The notes under the pieces are model-generated. The model had not been told where the DNA came from. It searched no databases and saw only the letters and a list, made by a program, of their open reading frames with translations. A program made the position numbers and the translations under genes. Below are positions 37,635 through 46,883 of a stretch of 64,000 nt of DNA, piece by piece. Each line of letters starts with the position of its first letter. The first letter of the stretch is position 1. Source of the DNA: Nisaea sediminum (lineage in GTDB: Bacteria; Pseudomonadota; Alphaproteobacteria; Thalassobaculales; Thalassobaculaceae); contig NZ_JACZCQ010000006.1 in the NCBI RefSeq assembly GCF_014904705.1, positions 806,001-870,000 on the forward strand, given 5' to 3'.

Positions 37635-38324
37635 TTACTTGTCCTGGTCCTTCGGCGTTTTCGCGGTTGCGGAACTGAGCTCGGCGAGCTGTTTCTGCAG
37701 CAGCACCATCTGCTCCTGCAGGGATTGCAGGGCATCCGCCGCGCCTCTGGCCGGGTCCTGAGAGGATGATTTCGCACTGCTCTCCGGAGCCCCGTTGCCT
37801 TCGGCATCCTGCGGTCGGTAGGGGTTGAAGAGCCGCATGGTCTGCTCGAGCATGGCCATGTTCTGCTTGCCCATCTCCTCGAAATGGGAGAACGGAAACA
37901 GACCGCCAAGCGCTTCCTGCATATAGTCGCGGGTCCGGTCCTGTTCTTTGGAGAAGGCGGACATCGCGAATTCGAGATAGCGCGGAACGACCATCTGCAG
38001 ATTGTCGCCGTAGAAGCTGATCAGTTGCCGCAGGAAGCTGATCGGCAACATGTTTTGCCCCTTGGCTTCTTCCTCGACGATGATCTGGGTGAGCACCGGA
38101 CGGGTGATGTCCTCGCCGGTCTTGGCGTCATAGACCACAAAATCCTGACCGTCCTTCACCATCTGGCAAAGGTGGTCGAGCGTCACGTAGCTGCTGGTCG
38201 CCGTGTTGTAGAGACGGCGGTTCGCGTATTTCTTGATTGTGATGACCCCGGAGGCATCCTTGGCCGATCCCGGGGCTCCCGTTTCGGAGGTATTCTGGGC
38301 CGCCCGTTTGCGCTGAGTTGCCAT
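37635..38324 (-). CDS. phaR: Polyhydroxyalkanoate synthesis repressor PhaR
   Basis: 229 aa from ATG 38324 with AGGGAAAC upstream; the open frame extends further but is not family-like. The DNA-binding N-terminal domain (ITIKKYANRRLYNTATSSYVTL) and the central PHB accumulation regulatory domain (FLRQLISFYGDNLQMVVPRYLE) are diagnostic. The C-terminus is a Gln/Leu coiled coil. PhaR binds both DNA and polymer granules, freeing phasin and its own promoter when polymer accumulates. It diverges from the phaE-like/phaC genes, and the gap between them holds TTGC/GCAA elements that may be its operators. Confidence 0.94.
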   Translation of the reverse strand: MATQRKRAAQNTSETGAPGSAKDASGVITIKKYANRRLYNTATSSYVTLDHLCQMVKDGQDFVVYDAKTGEDITRPVLTQIIVEEEAKGQNMLPISFLRQLISFYGDNLQMVVPRYLEFAMSAFSKEQDRTRDYMQEALGGLFPFSHFEEMGKQNMAMLEQTMRLFNPYRPQDAEGNGAPESSAKSSSQDPARGAADALQSLQEQMVLLQKQLAELSSATAKTPKDQDK

Positions 38325-38573
38325 GCCGGTTTCCCTTTTGCTTCCGCCCTGCGCGCCGCGACTGGATTTCGCAGCGCAATGTTTGGCGATTTTGCATCGC
38401 ACTACGGAAAAGCCTATTCGGAAATTCTTTCGTTGCAATGCGAAATATTGCCATGATCTTTCCGGCAATTGAAATTTTGCCGCAAGGATTGCGGAAATCC
38501 GCGCAGGCGTTCAGGATTCGCCCGGCGCTGGACGCGCACATCAAACCGGCGGACAATTGGCGGCTCGGGACGA
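38325..38573. promoter_or_regulatory. phaR / phaE-like divergent control region with TTGC/GCAA elements
   Basis: This AT-richer 249-bp region contains GATTTTGCATCGC (38388-38400), TTGCAATGCGAA (38433-38444) and AAATTTTGCCGCAAGGATTGC (within 38472-38492). TGC/GCA-rich repeats are the known type of PhaR operator in other alphaproteobacteria, so autoregulation of phaR and control of the phaC operon from here is likely. Exact operator boundaries cannot be set from sequence. Confidence 0.5.
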
Positions 38574-39059
38574 ATGCCGAAACAGATCGACTATGATGCG
38601 CTGGCCCGCAGCTTTCTTGATCTTTGGCAGGATCAGGCGAGCCGGCTGGCACGGGATCCCGAGATGCGCGCCATGGCGGAGCAATGGACGGCGATGTTCA
38701 TGCCGTTCGCCCACGGTGCCGCGCCGCGGGCGGATCCGGAGCGGCAGGAGGACGGGTTTTCACCGGACTACCGGGCGGGCGGCATCAGCCGCGCGCGGGG
38801 CGCTGGCGGGATAGGAGATACGGGTGGCGACGACGGGAACGGCAACAGACAGTCCGGCGCGCCAGGGGCGGCTGGGCCCGCGTCCCCTGCCGCTGTACCT
38901 GACGACCGCGATGCTGAACTGGAGCGGCTCGCGGCTCGCGTCAGAGAGCTTGAGGAACGGCTTGCCGGCCTGGAATCACGCGCTCGAGAGCGTCCAGCGG
39001 GATCTGGAACGGCAGCTGAAAGACAGCGGCGAGGAGACAGCCGGAAGCGCCGCTCCTGA
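38574..39059 (+). CDS. PhaE-like/phasin-like accessory protein overlapping phaC
   Basis: 161 aa from ATG 38574. The N-terminus DYDALARSFLDLWQDQASRLARDPEM resembles polymer-synthase subunit PhaE and related accessory proteins. A Gly/Pro-rich linker and a C-terminal coiled coil (LERLAARVRELEERLAGLESR) follow, ending in a basic tail. The last 236 bp are read in another frame as the start of phaC. GC at third positions falls in the overlap in this frame and is high in the phaC frame, yet the coiled coil here is regular, so both frames look coding. It probably pairs with the synthase. A shorter product ending before the coiled coil is not possible without a frameshift. Confidence 0.65.
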   Translation: MPKQIDYDALARSFLDLWQDQASRLARDPEMRAMAEQWTAMFMPFAHGAAPRADPERQEDGFSPDYRAGGISRARGAGGIGDTGGDDGNGNRQSGAPGAAGPASPAAVPDDRDAELERLAARVRELEERLAGLESRARERPAGSGTAAERQRRGDSRKRRS

Positions 39060-40116
39060 CGAAGGAGACGCCTGGCGCGACTTCGTTGCGGCAGTCGACC
39101 GTGCGATCCTCGAACGCAGCCAGGACCTGCTCGACGCAATCCTGATCTACCGCAAGCATCCCTACAAACGTGAAACAGAGCCGGCGCCGGTCGCCTGGCG
39201 CGCCGGGACCACCTCGCTGCTCGATTACGGCACGCGCAATCTCGACGGCCCCCCGGTGCTGGTGATCCCGTCGCTGATCAACCGGTTCTACATTCTCGAT
39301 CTCAAATCCGACCGCTCGCTGCTGCGCGATCTCGAAGCGCGCGGGTACCGACCCTTCGTCATCGATTGGGGGCGGCCCGGCCCGGAGGAGGCGCGCTATC
39401 ATCTGACGGACTATGTCGCGGGACGCCTGGAAGCGTGTCTGGATGCGGTACGTGCGATCACCGGGCAGCCGCCTCTCGTTCTCGGCTACTGCATGGGCGG
39501 CCTGCTTGCGCTTGCGCTTGCGGCCCGCCGGCAGAGCGACATGCGCGCGCTCGGCCTGCTGGCGACGCCATGGGACTTCTCCGCCGGCTCGCCGCCGGTT
39601 GCCGCTTTCCTGCCGCTGATCCGCCCGCTTCTGATGCTGGCCTCCGACCAGGGCAAGGTGATCGGCACCGACCTGCTGCAGGCGCTGTTCCACATGCTCG
39701 ACCCGATGCTGGTGATCAAGAAGTTCCTGCGCTTCGGCGAGCTCGAGGCGGACGGGGCGGCGGCGGAGGATTTCGTTGCGCTGGAGGACTGGCTGAATGA
39801 CGGCGTGCCGCTTGCGGGGCCGGTCGCGGCGGAGGCCCTGCTTGGTTGGTACGGCGAGAACCAGCCCGGCCGTCTACTCTGGAAGGTCGCGGGCCGCACC
39901 GTCGACCCGGGGCAGATTTCCCTGCCGGCGAAGGTGATCATTCCCTCGCGCGACAAGATCGTTCCGCCACCCTCGGCGGAACCGCTTGGAACACTTTTGC
40001 CGCATGCCGAAACTCTGCATGTGCCGCTCGGCCATGTGGGCATGATGGCAAGTACGAATGCAAAGAAGGCGGTCTGGGAACCGCTCGGCGCGTGGATGGA
40101 GGAGTACGCACAATGA
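38824..40116 (+). CDS. phaC: Poly(3-hydroxyalkanoate) synthase family alpha/beta hydrolase
   Basis: 430 aa from GTG 38824, shorter than class I synthases and similar to class III-type or the alphaproteobacterial alpha/beta hydrolase group. The lipase-like box GYCMGG has the catalytic Cys at 223. The Asp lies in SRDKIVPP and the His in LGHVGMM, completing the triad. The N-terminal 100 residues, starting with GPRPLPLYL, form a helical extension. It polymerises (R)-3-hydroxyacyl-CoA at granule surfaces. The first 236 bp overlap the phaE-like frame, and the stop overlaps the hydroxy-acid oxidase start (ATGA). Confidence 0.85.
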   Translation: MATTGTATDSPARQGRLGPRPLPLYLTTAMLNWSGSRLASESLRNGLPAWNHALESVQRDLERQLKDSGEETAGSAAPDEGDAWRDFVAAVDRAILERSQDLLDAILIYRKHPYKRETEPAPVAWRAGTTSLLDYGTRNLDGPPVLVIPSLINRFYILDLKSDRSLLRDLEARGYRPFVIDWGRPGPEEARYHLTDYVAGRLEACLDAVRAITGQPPLVLGYCMGGLLALALAARRQSDMRALGLLATPWDFSAGSPPVAAFLPLIRPLLMLASDQGKVIGTDLLQALFHMLDPMLVIKKFLRFGELEADGAAAEDFVALEDWLNDGVPLAGPVAAEALLGWYGENQPGRLLWKVAGRTVDPGQISLPAKVIIPSRDKIVPPPSAEPLGTLLPHAETLHVPLGHVGMMASTNAKKAVWEPLGAWMEEYAQ

Positions 40117-41234
40117 GTATCGCGGTGTCCGGCATGAACGAGGCGGACAATACGGATCCGACGGAACGGTTTCTGTGCCTGCACGAGATCGTCGCAGCGG
40201 CCGAGGAGTCGCTGGATCCGAATATCTGGAACTATCTGCGCGGTGCGACCGAGACCGAGACCACGGCGAAGCGGAACCGGATGGCGCTGGACAGCATCGC
40301 TTTTCGTCCCCGGGTGCTGAATGACATGCGCGAGGTCACCGTCGGCGGACGTCTGCTCGGCAAGGACCTGACCCTGCCGGTCCTGCTGGCGCCGGTCGGA
40401 TCGCTGGAAAGCTTCGAGTCCGGCGGCGGCAAGACCGCAATGCGGGCCGCGGCCGCCTTCGGCAACGCCCTGATGCTGAGCAATGTCGGCACCATTCCGA
40501 TCGAGGAAGTCGCCGCGGCGGCGGACGGGCTGCTGATCTCGGCGCTCTACAAACGCGGCGACGACGGCTGGCTCGACGAACAGGTGCAGCGGGCGAAGGA
40601 TACCGGCTGCTTCGCGGTGTCGCTGACCGTTGACAGCGCCTATTACAGCCGCCGCGAGCGGGATATCGCCGCCCGCTTCGTGAAGCCCTGGCGGGCCGGG
40701 GCCGGCGCGGACTGGCAGGCGGCGCTGAACTGGAAGGACGTGGAGCGCTTCAAGGAGCGCTATGACATCCCGTTGATCCTGAAGGGCATCGCCACGGCGG
40801 AGGACGCAAGGATGGCGGCCGAGCGCGGTGTCGACGTGGTCTATGTCTCGAACCACGGCGGCCGTCAGCTCGACCACGGGCGTGGCTCGCTCGACGTTCT
40901 GCCGGAAGTTGTCGAGGCGGTTGCCGGGCGGGCCGAGGTTGTCGTCGACGGCTCGATCCAGCGCGGCACCGATCTGGTGAAGGCGATTGCTCTCGGAGCG
41001 AATGCAGTCGGTATGGGACGCTTGTTCTGCTGCGGTCTTGCCGCGGCGGGCGAGGCGGGTGTGGTGCGCACGCTCTCGCTGCTGCGCGACGAGGTGCGGA
41101 CGGCGGTCGCGTTGCTCGGCGTGAATTCGCTTTCCGAGGTTGGCGCGCGGCATGTTCACGCCGCGGCTCCGGTGACGGAGCCGGGCGTGTTCAGCGCCTT
41201 CCCGCTGCTCTACCCGGAGAGTTCACAATTTTGA
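40113..41234 (+). CDS. FMN-dependent alpha-hydroxy-acid oxidase/dehydrogenase
   Basis: 373 aa. The family signature SNHGGRQLD with the catalytic His and the FMN-binding DGSIQRGTDLVKA segment are present, plus LLAPVGSLE near residue 90. The family oxidises L-2-hydroxy acids (glycolate, lactate, mandelate) to 2-oxo acids. It begins at ATG 40113 inside the phaC stop, so it is translationally coupled to the polymer synthase, an unusual partner. The substrate is unknown. A probable terminator lies 64 bp after its stop. Confidence 0.88.
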   Translation: MSIAVSGMNEADNTDPTERFLCLHEIVAAAEESLDPNIWNYLRGATETETTAKRNRMALDSIAFRPRVLNDMREVTVGGRLLGKDLTLPVLLAPVGSLESFESGGGKTAMRAAAAFGNALMLSNVGTIPIEEVAAAADGLLISALYKRGDDGWLDEQVQRAKDTGCFAVSLTVDSAYYSRRERDIAARFVKPWRAGAGADWQAALNWKDVERFKERYDIPLILKGIATAEDARMAAERGVDVVYVSNHGGRQLDHGRGSLDVLPEVVEAVAGRAEVVVDGSIQRGTDLVKAIALGANAVGMGRLFCCGLAAAGEAGVVRTLSLLRDEVRTAVALLGVNSLSEVGARHVHAAAPVTEPGVFSAFPLLYPESSQF

Positions 41235-41297
41235 TCTGGAGCAAAGCGCCGGTCGCGAATTGCCAGTAAGAGGCTATTGTGTGACGGTGCTTCGAAC

Positions 41298-41328
41298 GGA
41301 CCGCCGCCGGCGTGGCGGTCCCTCTTTT
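41298..41328 (+). terminator. Probable intrinsic terminator or attenuator before phaA
   Basis: GGACCGCC and GGCGGTCC form a perfect 8-bp stem around an 8-base loop, followed by CTCTTTT. It lies 64 bp after the oxidase gene and 39 bp before the phaA start, so it may separate the phaC and phaAB transcripts or attenuate read-through. Confidence 0.6.
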
Positions 41329-41366
41329 GGCAAGGAGCGCCGGGTTCGGCGCGAGGGAGAGAGACT

Positions 41367-42542
41367 ATGACCGAAGTGGTGATTGCCGGGGCTGCACGGA
41401 CCCCGATCGGGGCGTTTGGCGGCGGCCTGAGTTCACTTTCCGGTGCCGATCTTGGTGTGATCGCGATCAAGGAAGCCCTTAAACGGGCGAAGGTCGACGC
41501 CGCCGAAGTCGACGAAGCGATCCTCGGGCAGGTGCTGACCGCGGCGGCGGGTATGAACCCGGCGCGTCAGGCGGCGATCGGTGCGGGCATTCCGCAGGAG
41601 CGGACCGCGATCACCATCAACCAGGTCTGCGGTTCGGGACTGCGTGCGGTGGCGCTCGGCGATCAGGCGATCCGCGTCGGAGACAGCAAGATCGTCGTCT
41701 GCGGCGGGCAGGAGAGCATGAGCAACGCGCCGCATGCCCAGACCCTGCGCAACGGCTACAAGATGGGTGATGTGCAGCTCATCGACACGATGATCAAGGA
41801 CGGGCTCTGGGACCATTTCAACGGCTACCACATGGGCAACACGGCGGAGAATGTCGCGGCCCAGTGGCAGATCACCCGCGACGAGCAGGACGCCTTCGCC
41901 CTGGCGTCCCAGGCCAAGGCCGAAGCGGCGCAGAAAGCCGGCAAGTTCAAGGATGAGATCGTTCCCGTAACGATCACCTCCCGCAAGGGCGAGACCGTGG
42001 TCGATACCGACGAGCATCCGCGCCACGGCACCACCATCGAGGCGCTGGCCAAGCTGCGTCCGGCCTTTACCAAGGACGGCACGGTGACGGCGGGCAATGC
42101 CTCCGGCATCAATGACGGCGCGGCGATCACGGTGCTCATGACAGCGGACGAGGCGGCGAAGCGCGGCATCACGCCGCTCGCACGCATCGTGTCCTTCGCG
42201 ACCCGCGGCGTCGATCCCTCGATCATGGGCTCCGGCCCGATCCCGGCGAGCCGGGCGGCTCTGGAGAAAGCCGGCTGGTCCGCCGACGAGCTCGACCTGG
42301 TCGAAGCGAATGAGGCCTTCGCCGCGCAAGCCTGCGCGGTGAACAAGGATCTCGGCTGGGATCCGGCGAAGGTGAACGTCAATGGCGGCGCCATCGCTCT
42401 CGGACATCCGATCGGCGCGTCGGGCTGCCGGGTGCTGATCACCCTGCTGCACGAAATGCAGAAACGCGACGCCAAGAAAGGTCTCGCCACGCTCTGCATC
42501 GGTGGCGGCATGGGCGTGGCGCTCTGCGTCGCGCGGGACTGA
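41367..42542 (+). CDS. phaA: Acetyl-CoA C-acetyltransferase (beta-ketothiolase)
   Basis: 391 aa, standard length. It condenses two acetyl-CoA to acetoacetyl-CoA, the first step of polyhydroxybutyrate synthesis. The nucleophilic Cys88 is in [18 protein letters not shown] and [10 protein letters not shown] provide the His, and the second Cys is in [11 protein letters not shown]. The ATG at 41367 follows GAGGGAGAG. phaB follows directly, as is usual. Confidence 0.96.
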   Translation: MTEVVIAGAARTPIGAFGGGLSSLSGADLGVIAIKEALKRAKVDAAEVDEAILGQVLTAAAGMNPARQAAIGAGIPQERTAITINQVCGSGLRAVALGDQAIRVGDSKIVVCGGQESMSNAPHAQTLRNGYKMGDVQLIDTMIKDGLWDHFNGYHMGNTAENVAAQWQITRDEQDAFALASQAKAEAAQKAGKFKDEIVPVTITSRKGETVVDTDEHPRHGTTIEALAKLRPAFTKDGTVTAGNASGINDGAAITVLMTADEAAKRGITPLARIVSFATRGVDPSIMGSGPIPASRAALEKAGWSADELDLVEANEAFAAQACAVNKDLGWDPAKVNVNGGAIALGHPIGASGCRVLITLLHEMQKRDAKKGLATLCIGGGMGVALCVARD

Positions 42543-42566
42543 ATCCAATAACAAGTCAACCGGGAG

Positions 42567-42589
42567 CGGAACCGGAGGGGCCGGTTCCG
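42567..42589 (+). other. Stable hairpin between phaA and phaB
   Basis: CGGAACCGG and CCGGTTCCG form a 9-bp stem with a 5-base loop, 25 bases after the phaA stop. No T-run follows, so it is more likely an mRNA-stabilising element setting relative phaA/phaB levels than a terminator. Confidence 0.4.
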
Positions 42590-42630
42590 TGTTCACCCGG
42601 TGGAGTCGATCAAGGGAATCGGAGGGAACA

Positions 42631-43353
42631 ATGGGACGTGTCGCAATCGTAACGGGCGGAACGCGGGGCATCGGTGAGGCTATCAGCCTTGGCCTGCAAG
42701 AGGCGGGCTGTACCGTCGCGGCAAACTATGCGGGCAATGACGAGCGGGCGAAGGCCTTCACCGAACGGACGGGCATCAAGAGCTACAAGTGGGACGTCTC
42801 GGATTTCGAGGCCTGCGCCGCCGGCGTGAAACAGGTCGAGGCCGATCTCGGCCCGGTCGACATCGTCGTCAACAATGCGGGCATCACCCGCGACGGCACG
42901 ATCCACAAGATGGATCACAAGATGTGGCAGGACGTGATCGACACCAATCTCGGCGGCTGCTTCAACATGTGCCGCAACGTGATCGAGGGCATGCGCGACC
43001 GCAAGTTCGGCCGCATCGTGAATATCGGATCGATCAACGGCCAGGCCGGCCAGTACGGCCAGGTGAACTATGCCGCCGCCAAGTCCGGCATCCACGGCTT
43101 CACCAAGGCGCTGGCGCAGGAAGGTGCGCGCTACAACATCACGGTGAACGCCATCGCGCCGGGTTATATCGATACCGACATGGTCGCCGCGGTGCCGGCG
43201 AACGTGCTTGAGAAGATCGTCGCCCGGGTCCCGGTCGGCCGTCTCGGCCATGCCGAGGAGATTGCGCGCGGCGTGGTCTTCCTTTGCGCCGACGATGCCG
43301 GCTTCATCACCGGATCGACCATGTCGATCAACGGCGGCCAGCACATGTACTGA
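42631..43353 (+). CDS. phaB: Acetoacetyl-CoA reductase
   Basis: 240 aa short-chain dehydrogenase. NADPH-binding TGGTRGIG at residues 8-15, NNAG, and the catalytic Ser134, Tyr147 and Lys151 in NIGSINGQ and NYAAAKSG are present. It makes (R)-3-hydroxybutyryl-CoA for PhaC. The C-terminus FITGSTMSINGGQHMY is typical of PhaB. Start ATG 42631 after GGAGGGA. Confidence 0.96.
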   Translation: MGRVAIVTGGTRGIGEAISLGLQEAGCTVAANYAGNDERAKAFTERTGIKSYKWDVSDFEACAAGVKQVEADLGPVDIVVNNAGITRDGTIHKMDHKMWQDVIDTNLGGCFNMCRNVIEGMRDRKFGRIVNIGSINGQAGQYGQVNYAAAKSGIHGFTKALAQEGARYNITVNAIAPGYIDTDMVAAVPANVLEKIVARVPVGRLGHAEEIARGVVFLCADDAGFITGSTMSINGGQHMY

Positions 43354-43410
43354 TCCGGCGGGCGGGCCGGGTCCCGGTCCGCCGCCTCCCTCAAATCAGG
43401 AGACAGACCG

Positions 43411-43812
43411 ATGAGCGCAACGGTGACGCCGGTGGCGTACGAGGATGCCTGCGACAAGGTGCGGGCGGTTTACGACGACATCATGTCCAGCAGGAACATC
43501 GATTTCGTGCCCAATGTCTGGCGCACGCTGGCGAGCCATCCGCCGACCCTTGAGCGGATCTGGTACGGCCTGAAGGAAGTCATGGCGCCGGGCGCGCTCG
43601 ACGCCCGGACGAAGGAGATGATCGCCGTCGCGGTCTCGGCCACCAACGGCTGCGAATACTGCACCCGCTCCCACACCCGCCAGGCCCGCGGCCACGGCAT
43701 GACCGAGGAGATGTACGGCGAACTGATGGCCGTGATCGGCATGTTCAACCAGACCAACAAGCTGATCGAGGGCTATCAGGTCGAGGTCGACGGTTTCCTG
43801 AAGGAAATCTGA
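43411..43812 (+). CDS. Carboxymuconolactone decarboxylase/AhpD-like protein
   Basis: 133 aa. The redox motif NGCEYCTRSHTRQARGHG (CxxC followed by His) is that of AhpD-like alkylhydroperoxidase cores. It starts at ATG 43411 behind CAGGAGA, 57 bp after phaB and in the same direction, so it may be part of the pha operon. It may remove peroxide, for example from the hydroxy-acid oxidase upstream; that link is inference. Confidence 0.85.
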   Translation: MSATVTPVAYEDACDKVRAVYDDIMSSRNIDFVPNVWRTLASHPPTLERIWYGLKEVMAPGALDARTKEMIAVAVSATNGCEYCTRSHTRQARGHGMTEEMYGELMAVIGMFNQTNKLIEGYQVEVDGFLKEI

Positions 43813-43819
43813 GTCTCGT

Positions 43820-44626
43820 TCACCCCGTCTTCGGCATGACGTCCAGCCGTACCACGGCGCCTTCCAGATCCGGCGAGGGCGCCGGGTAGTAATCCATCAC
43901 CAGTGGGTCGTGCCCGGGCACGATGTGGTCCGGGCTGTCCGCCAGCAGTTCGATGGTGTTGAAGCCGTTCATCATCGCGCCGAGGTCGTAGCAGATCACG
44001 AAGGGCTTGCGCTCGCGGATGTTCTCGTAGAAATGCGCGCAGTCCGAGGCGAGCACGACCCAGCCGCGCTCGGTCCAGACGCGTACGCACATCAGGCCTG
44101 CAGAATGTCCGCCGATCTTGTGGATGCTGAGGCCCGGCGCCAGTTCCGCGTCGCCGTCATGGAACGTCGCCTGCCCGCCATAGACCTTCCGGACCATGGC
44201 GACCACATCCTCGACCTCGAACGGACGCTGGATCGCCTCGAAGCACATGCAGCGGCCGGTGGCGAAGGCCATTTCCGAATCCTGGATATGAAAGGTTGCA
44301 TTCGGGAACTCGCCGATGCCGCCCGCATGGTCGTAATGCATGTGAGTGAGGATCACGTCCTCGACCTTTGCCGCATCGATCCCCATCAGAGCCAGGGCCT
44401 CCGTGGTCGAGCGCAGCAGCGGGGCGCCGCGTTTCAGGGAGGCCACCTCGCCGAAGCCGGTGTCCACCACGAAGGTGCGGTTCTGGTTGCGGATTACCCA
44501 GACGAAATAGTCGAGCGGCATGGGAATGTCGTGTGCATCCGCAAAGACAAAGTTCTCGTTACGCATGCGCTTGGCGTTATGCGCATACCGTATGGCGAAA
44601 ACCTCGTAGACTTCTTTACCGCTCAT
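43820..44626 (-). CDS. MBL-fold metallohydrolase (lactonase-like)
   Basis: 268 aa. The zinc motif THMHYDHAGG (H95, H97, D99, H100) and later conserved GGHSAGLM, LASDCAHFY and PGHDP are those of N-acyl-homoserine lactonase-like proteins. No signal peptide. A strong AAGGGAGTG site precedes ATG 44626. It lies 7 bp from the CMD gene, convergent. Substrate unknown: a lactone quencher and other ester or lactone hydrolases are equally possible. Confidence 0.85.
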   Translation of the reverse strand: MSGKEVYEVFAIRYAHNAKRMRNENFVFADAHDIPMPLDYFVWVIRNQNRTFVVDTGFGEVASLKRGAPLLRSTTEALALMGIDAAKVEDVILTHMHYDHAGGIGEFPNATFHIQDSEMAFATGRCMCFEAIQRPFEVEDVVAMVRKVYGGQATFHDGDAELAPGLSIHKIGGHSAGLMCVRVWTERGWVVLASDCAHFYENIRERKPFVICYDLGAMMNGFNTIELLADSPDHIVPGHDPLVMDYYPAPSPDLEGAVVRLDVMPKTG

Positions 44627-44860
44627 TTACGTCACTCCCTTATACTTCATTGCTTGCCCGGATTGTTTTGCTGAGCAGAGCATGCCGTAGCATTGCATGA
44701 CGAGAGAAAATATGGGAGAAATCCAGATAATAATGGAAAATCAGTGATTTAGAATATTTTTTGCTAAATTTTCTAAACCTGAATGAAACCATGGCGGTAT
44801 CGAACAAAAAGAAGCGCGTGATACCGGCGCCAGGACCAGTAACGGAGGAGAGGGGGGACA

Positions 44861-46873
44861 ATGTTCTCCAAGTTCAACGATATGAAGTTCGGCATGAAAC
44901 TGCTGATCGGGATCGGCGGTATCCTGTTGCTGCTGGTCTTGAACAGCCTGGCCTCGTTTTTCGGTCTCTGGGAAGCCGGGCAGGCGCTGTCGCGTTATCA
45001 GCTGCTGACCGGCCAGGCCGGCCAATTGACGACCGCGCGCGCCGAACTCCTGCTGGCCGACAGCAGCGTGAAGCAATTCGTGATCGACGGCCGCCAGGAA
45101 TCCGCCGATACCGCCCTCAGCAAGATTTCCGCCGTCCGGCGCGAACTCCAGGTGGCCGAGAACAGCGCGCAGACGGACAGGCGGCGCGAACGCATAGCCG
45201 GCATTCAGTCCGGTCTTTCGGAGTACCGCGGCGCGTTCGATACGGTCGTTGAAAACAGGCAGAAGCGGGACGTCGCTATCGGCGAGGTGAACCGGCTCGG
45301 AGCGGGGCTCGAAAAGCAGCTTTCCGAGATCATGGCCGATGCCAACGAGGCCTACGATGCCGAAGCGGCCTACAAGGCGGGTCTGGTGCTCCGCAGCATG
45401 CTGATCCAGCGCGCCGAACTGAACCGCTACCTGCTCGAGAACGATCCTGAAACCTTCAAGCTGGTCGAGGCGGAAATGGAACCGCTTGCCTTGGCGCTTG
45501 CAGATCTCATCGGCAATCTGCAATTCGGACAGGACGAGAAGCTCATCCAGGAGCTGAAGGATCGCGTCGCGGCCTATCAGACCGGACTGACCACGGTGCG
45601 CGACCTGTTCGTGTCCCTGAATACGATCCTGGACGAGCGGCTGAAGCCGGCTGGGGACGCGATCCTTGCGTCAGCCACGGAGGCGAATACCGTGATCCGC
45701 AACGAGCAGGACCAGCTCGGGACCGAGGCACTGCAGGGTATCAAAAGCACGGAAATCCTGACGGTCGCGGTGACGGCGATCTGCGTTCTCCTCGGGCTTG
45801 CAGCCGCTTTCGTCATCGCCCGCGGCATCTCGCGCCCGGTCAAGGCGCTGACGGAAGTCATGGCGCGGCTGGCGGAAGGAGATTCGGGCACGGAAGTCCC
45901 GATGACCGAGCGCGGCGACGAGATGGGGGAAATGGCGAAGGCCGTCATGGTCTTCCGCGAAGGCATGCTCAAGAACGAGGAGCTCCAGCGCGAGACCGAG
46001 CAGGCTCAGGAACGCCGCGAGGTGCGGACGCGGAAGATCGAGGAACTGACCCGCAACTTCGACAGCACCGCCTCCGAGACCCTGCAATCGGTTTCGGAAG
46101 CCGCCGAAACCCTGCGCGGGTCGGCAAACAGCCTGACCGCGACGGCGGACCGCTCGAGCAACATGGCCAGCATGGCGTCTTCCGCTTCCGACCAGGCGAC
46201 CGACAACGTGCAGACGGTCGCCAGCGCGGCGGAAGAACTTTCAGCCTCGATCACGGAGATCTCGCAGCAGGTCGCCCGTTCCACCCAGGCTGCCGACCGG
46301 GCGGTCGCGGACGCGGAGCAGAGCCGCCAGCTTGTCGGCCGTCTGGTAGACAGTTCCGCCAAGATCGGCGAGGTGGTGAAGCTGATCACGGATATTGCCG
46401 AACAGACAAATCTGCTGGCACTCAACGCGACGATCGAGGCAGCCCGCGCCGGGGAGGCCGGCAAAGGCTTCGCGGTGGTCGCCTCCGAGGTGAAGAACCT
46501 CGCCAACCAGACCGCGCAGGCGACCGAGGAGATCGCGAGCCAGGTGCAGACCATCCAGGACGACACCCAGCAGACGGTGTCTTCGATCCAGCACATCGCC
46601 GAGCTGATCGAGGATATCAACCAGATCTCGGCCGGCGTGGCCGCAGCGGTCGAGGAGCAGAGCGCCGCGACCCAGGAAATCGCCCGCAATGTCTCGGACG
46701 CGGCCGCGAGCACGGGTTCCGCCAACGAGAATATCAGCGGGGTGAGCGATGCCACGAGGGAGACCACGGCGATCTCCGGCGAGGTGCTGAGTGCTTCGGA
46801 ACTGGTCGCGGCCAAATCCGGCGACCTGAACAAGGTCGTGCAGCAATTCCTCGCCGACATGCAGAAGGTCTAG
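44861..46873 (+). CDS. Methyl-accepting chemotaxis protein
   Basis: 670 aa. N-terminal transmembrane helix ([22 protein letters not shown]), a long helical ligand domain (about 45-300), a second helix ([22 protein letters not shown]), HAMP ([18 protein letters not shown]), and a signalling domain with the hairpin tip [22 protein letters not shown] and conserved adaptation helices. It modulates CheA/CheW signalling. The ATG at 44861 is preceded by GGAGGAGAGGGGGG. Ligand unknown. The 234-bp upstream gap is AT-rich and likely holds the promoter. Confidence 0.95.
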   Translation: MFSKFNDMKFGMKLLIGIGGILLLLVLNSLASFFGLWEAGQALSRYQLLTGQAGQLTTARAELLLADSSVKQFVIDGRQESADTALSKISAVRRELQVAENSAQTDRRRERIAGIQSGLSEYRGAFDTVVENRQKRDVAIGEVNRLGAGLEKQLSEIMADANEAYDAEAAYKAGLVLRSMLIQRAELNRYLLENDPETFKLVEAEMEPLALALADLIGNLQFGQDEKLIQELKDRVAAYQTGLTTVRDLFVSLNTILDERLKPAGDAILASATEANTVIRNEQDQLGTEALQGIKSTEILTVAVTAICVLLGLAAAFVIARGISRPVKALTEVMARLAEGDSGTEVPMTERGDEMGEMAKAVMVFREGMLKNEELQRETEQAQERREVRTRKIEELTRNFDSTASETLQSVSEAAETLRGSANSLTATADRSSNMASMASSASDQATDNVQTVASAAEELSASITEISQQVARSTQAADRAVADAEQSRQLVGRLVDSSAKIGEVVKLITDIAEQTNLLALNATIEAARAGEAGKGFAVVASEVKNLANQTAQATEEIASQVQTIQDDTQQTVSSIQHIAELIEDINQISAGVAAAVEEQSAATQEIARNVSDAAASTGSANENISGVSDATRETTAISGEVLSASELVAAKSGDLNKVVQQFLADMQKV

Positions 46874-46883
46874 TCAGGCAAGG

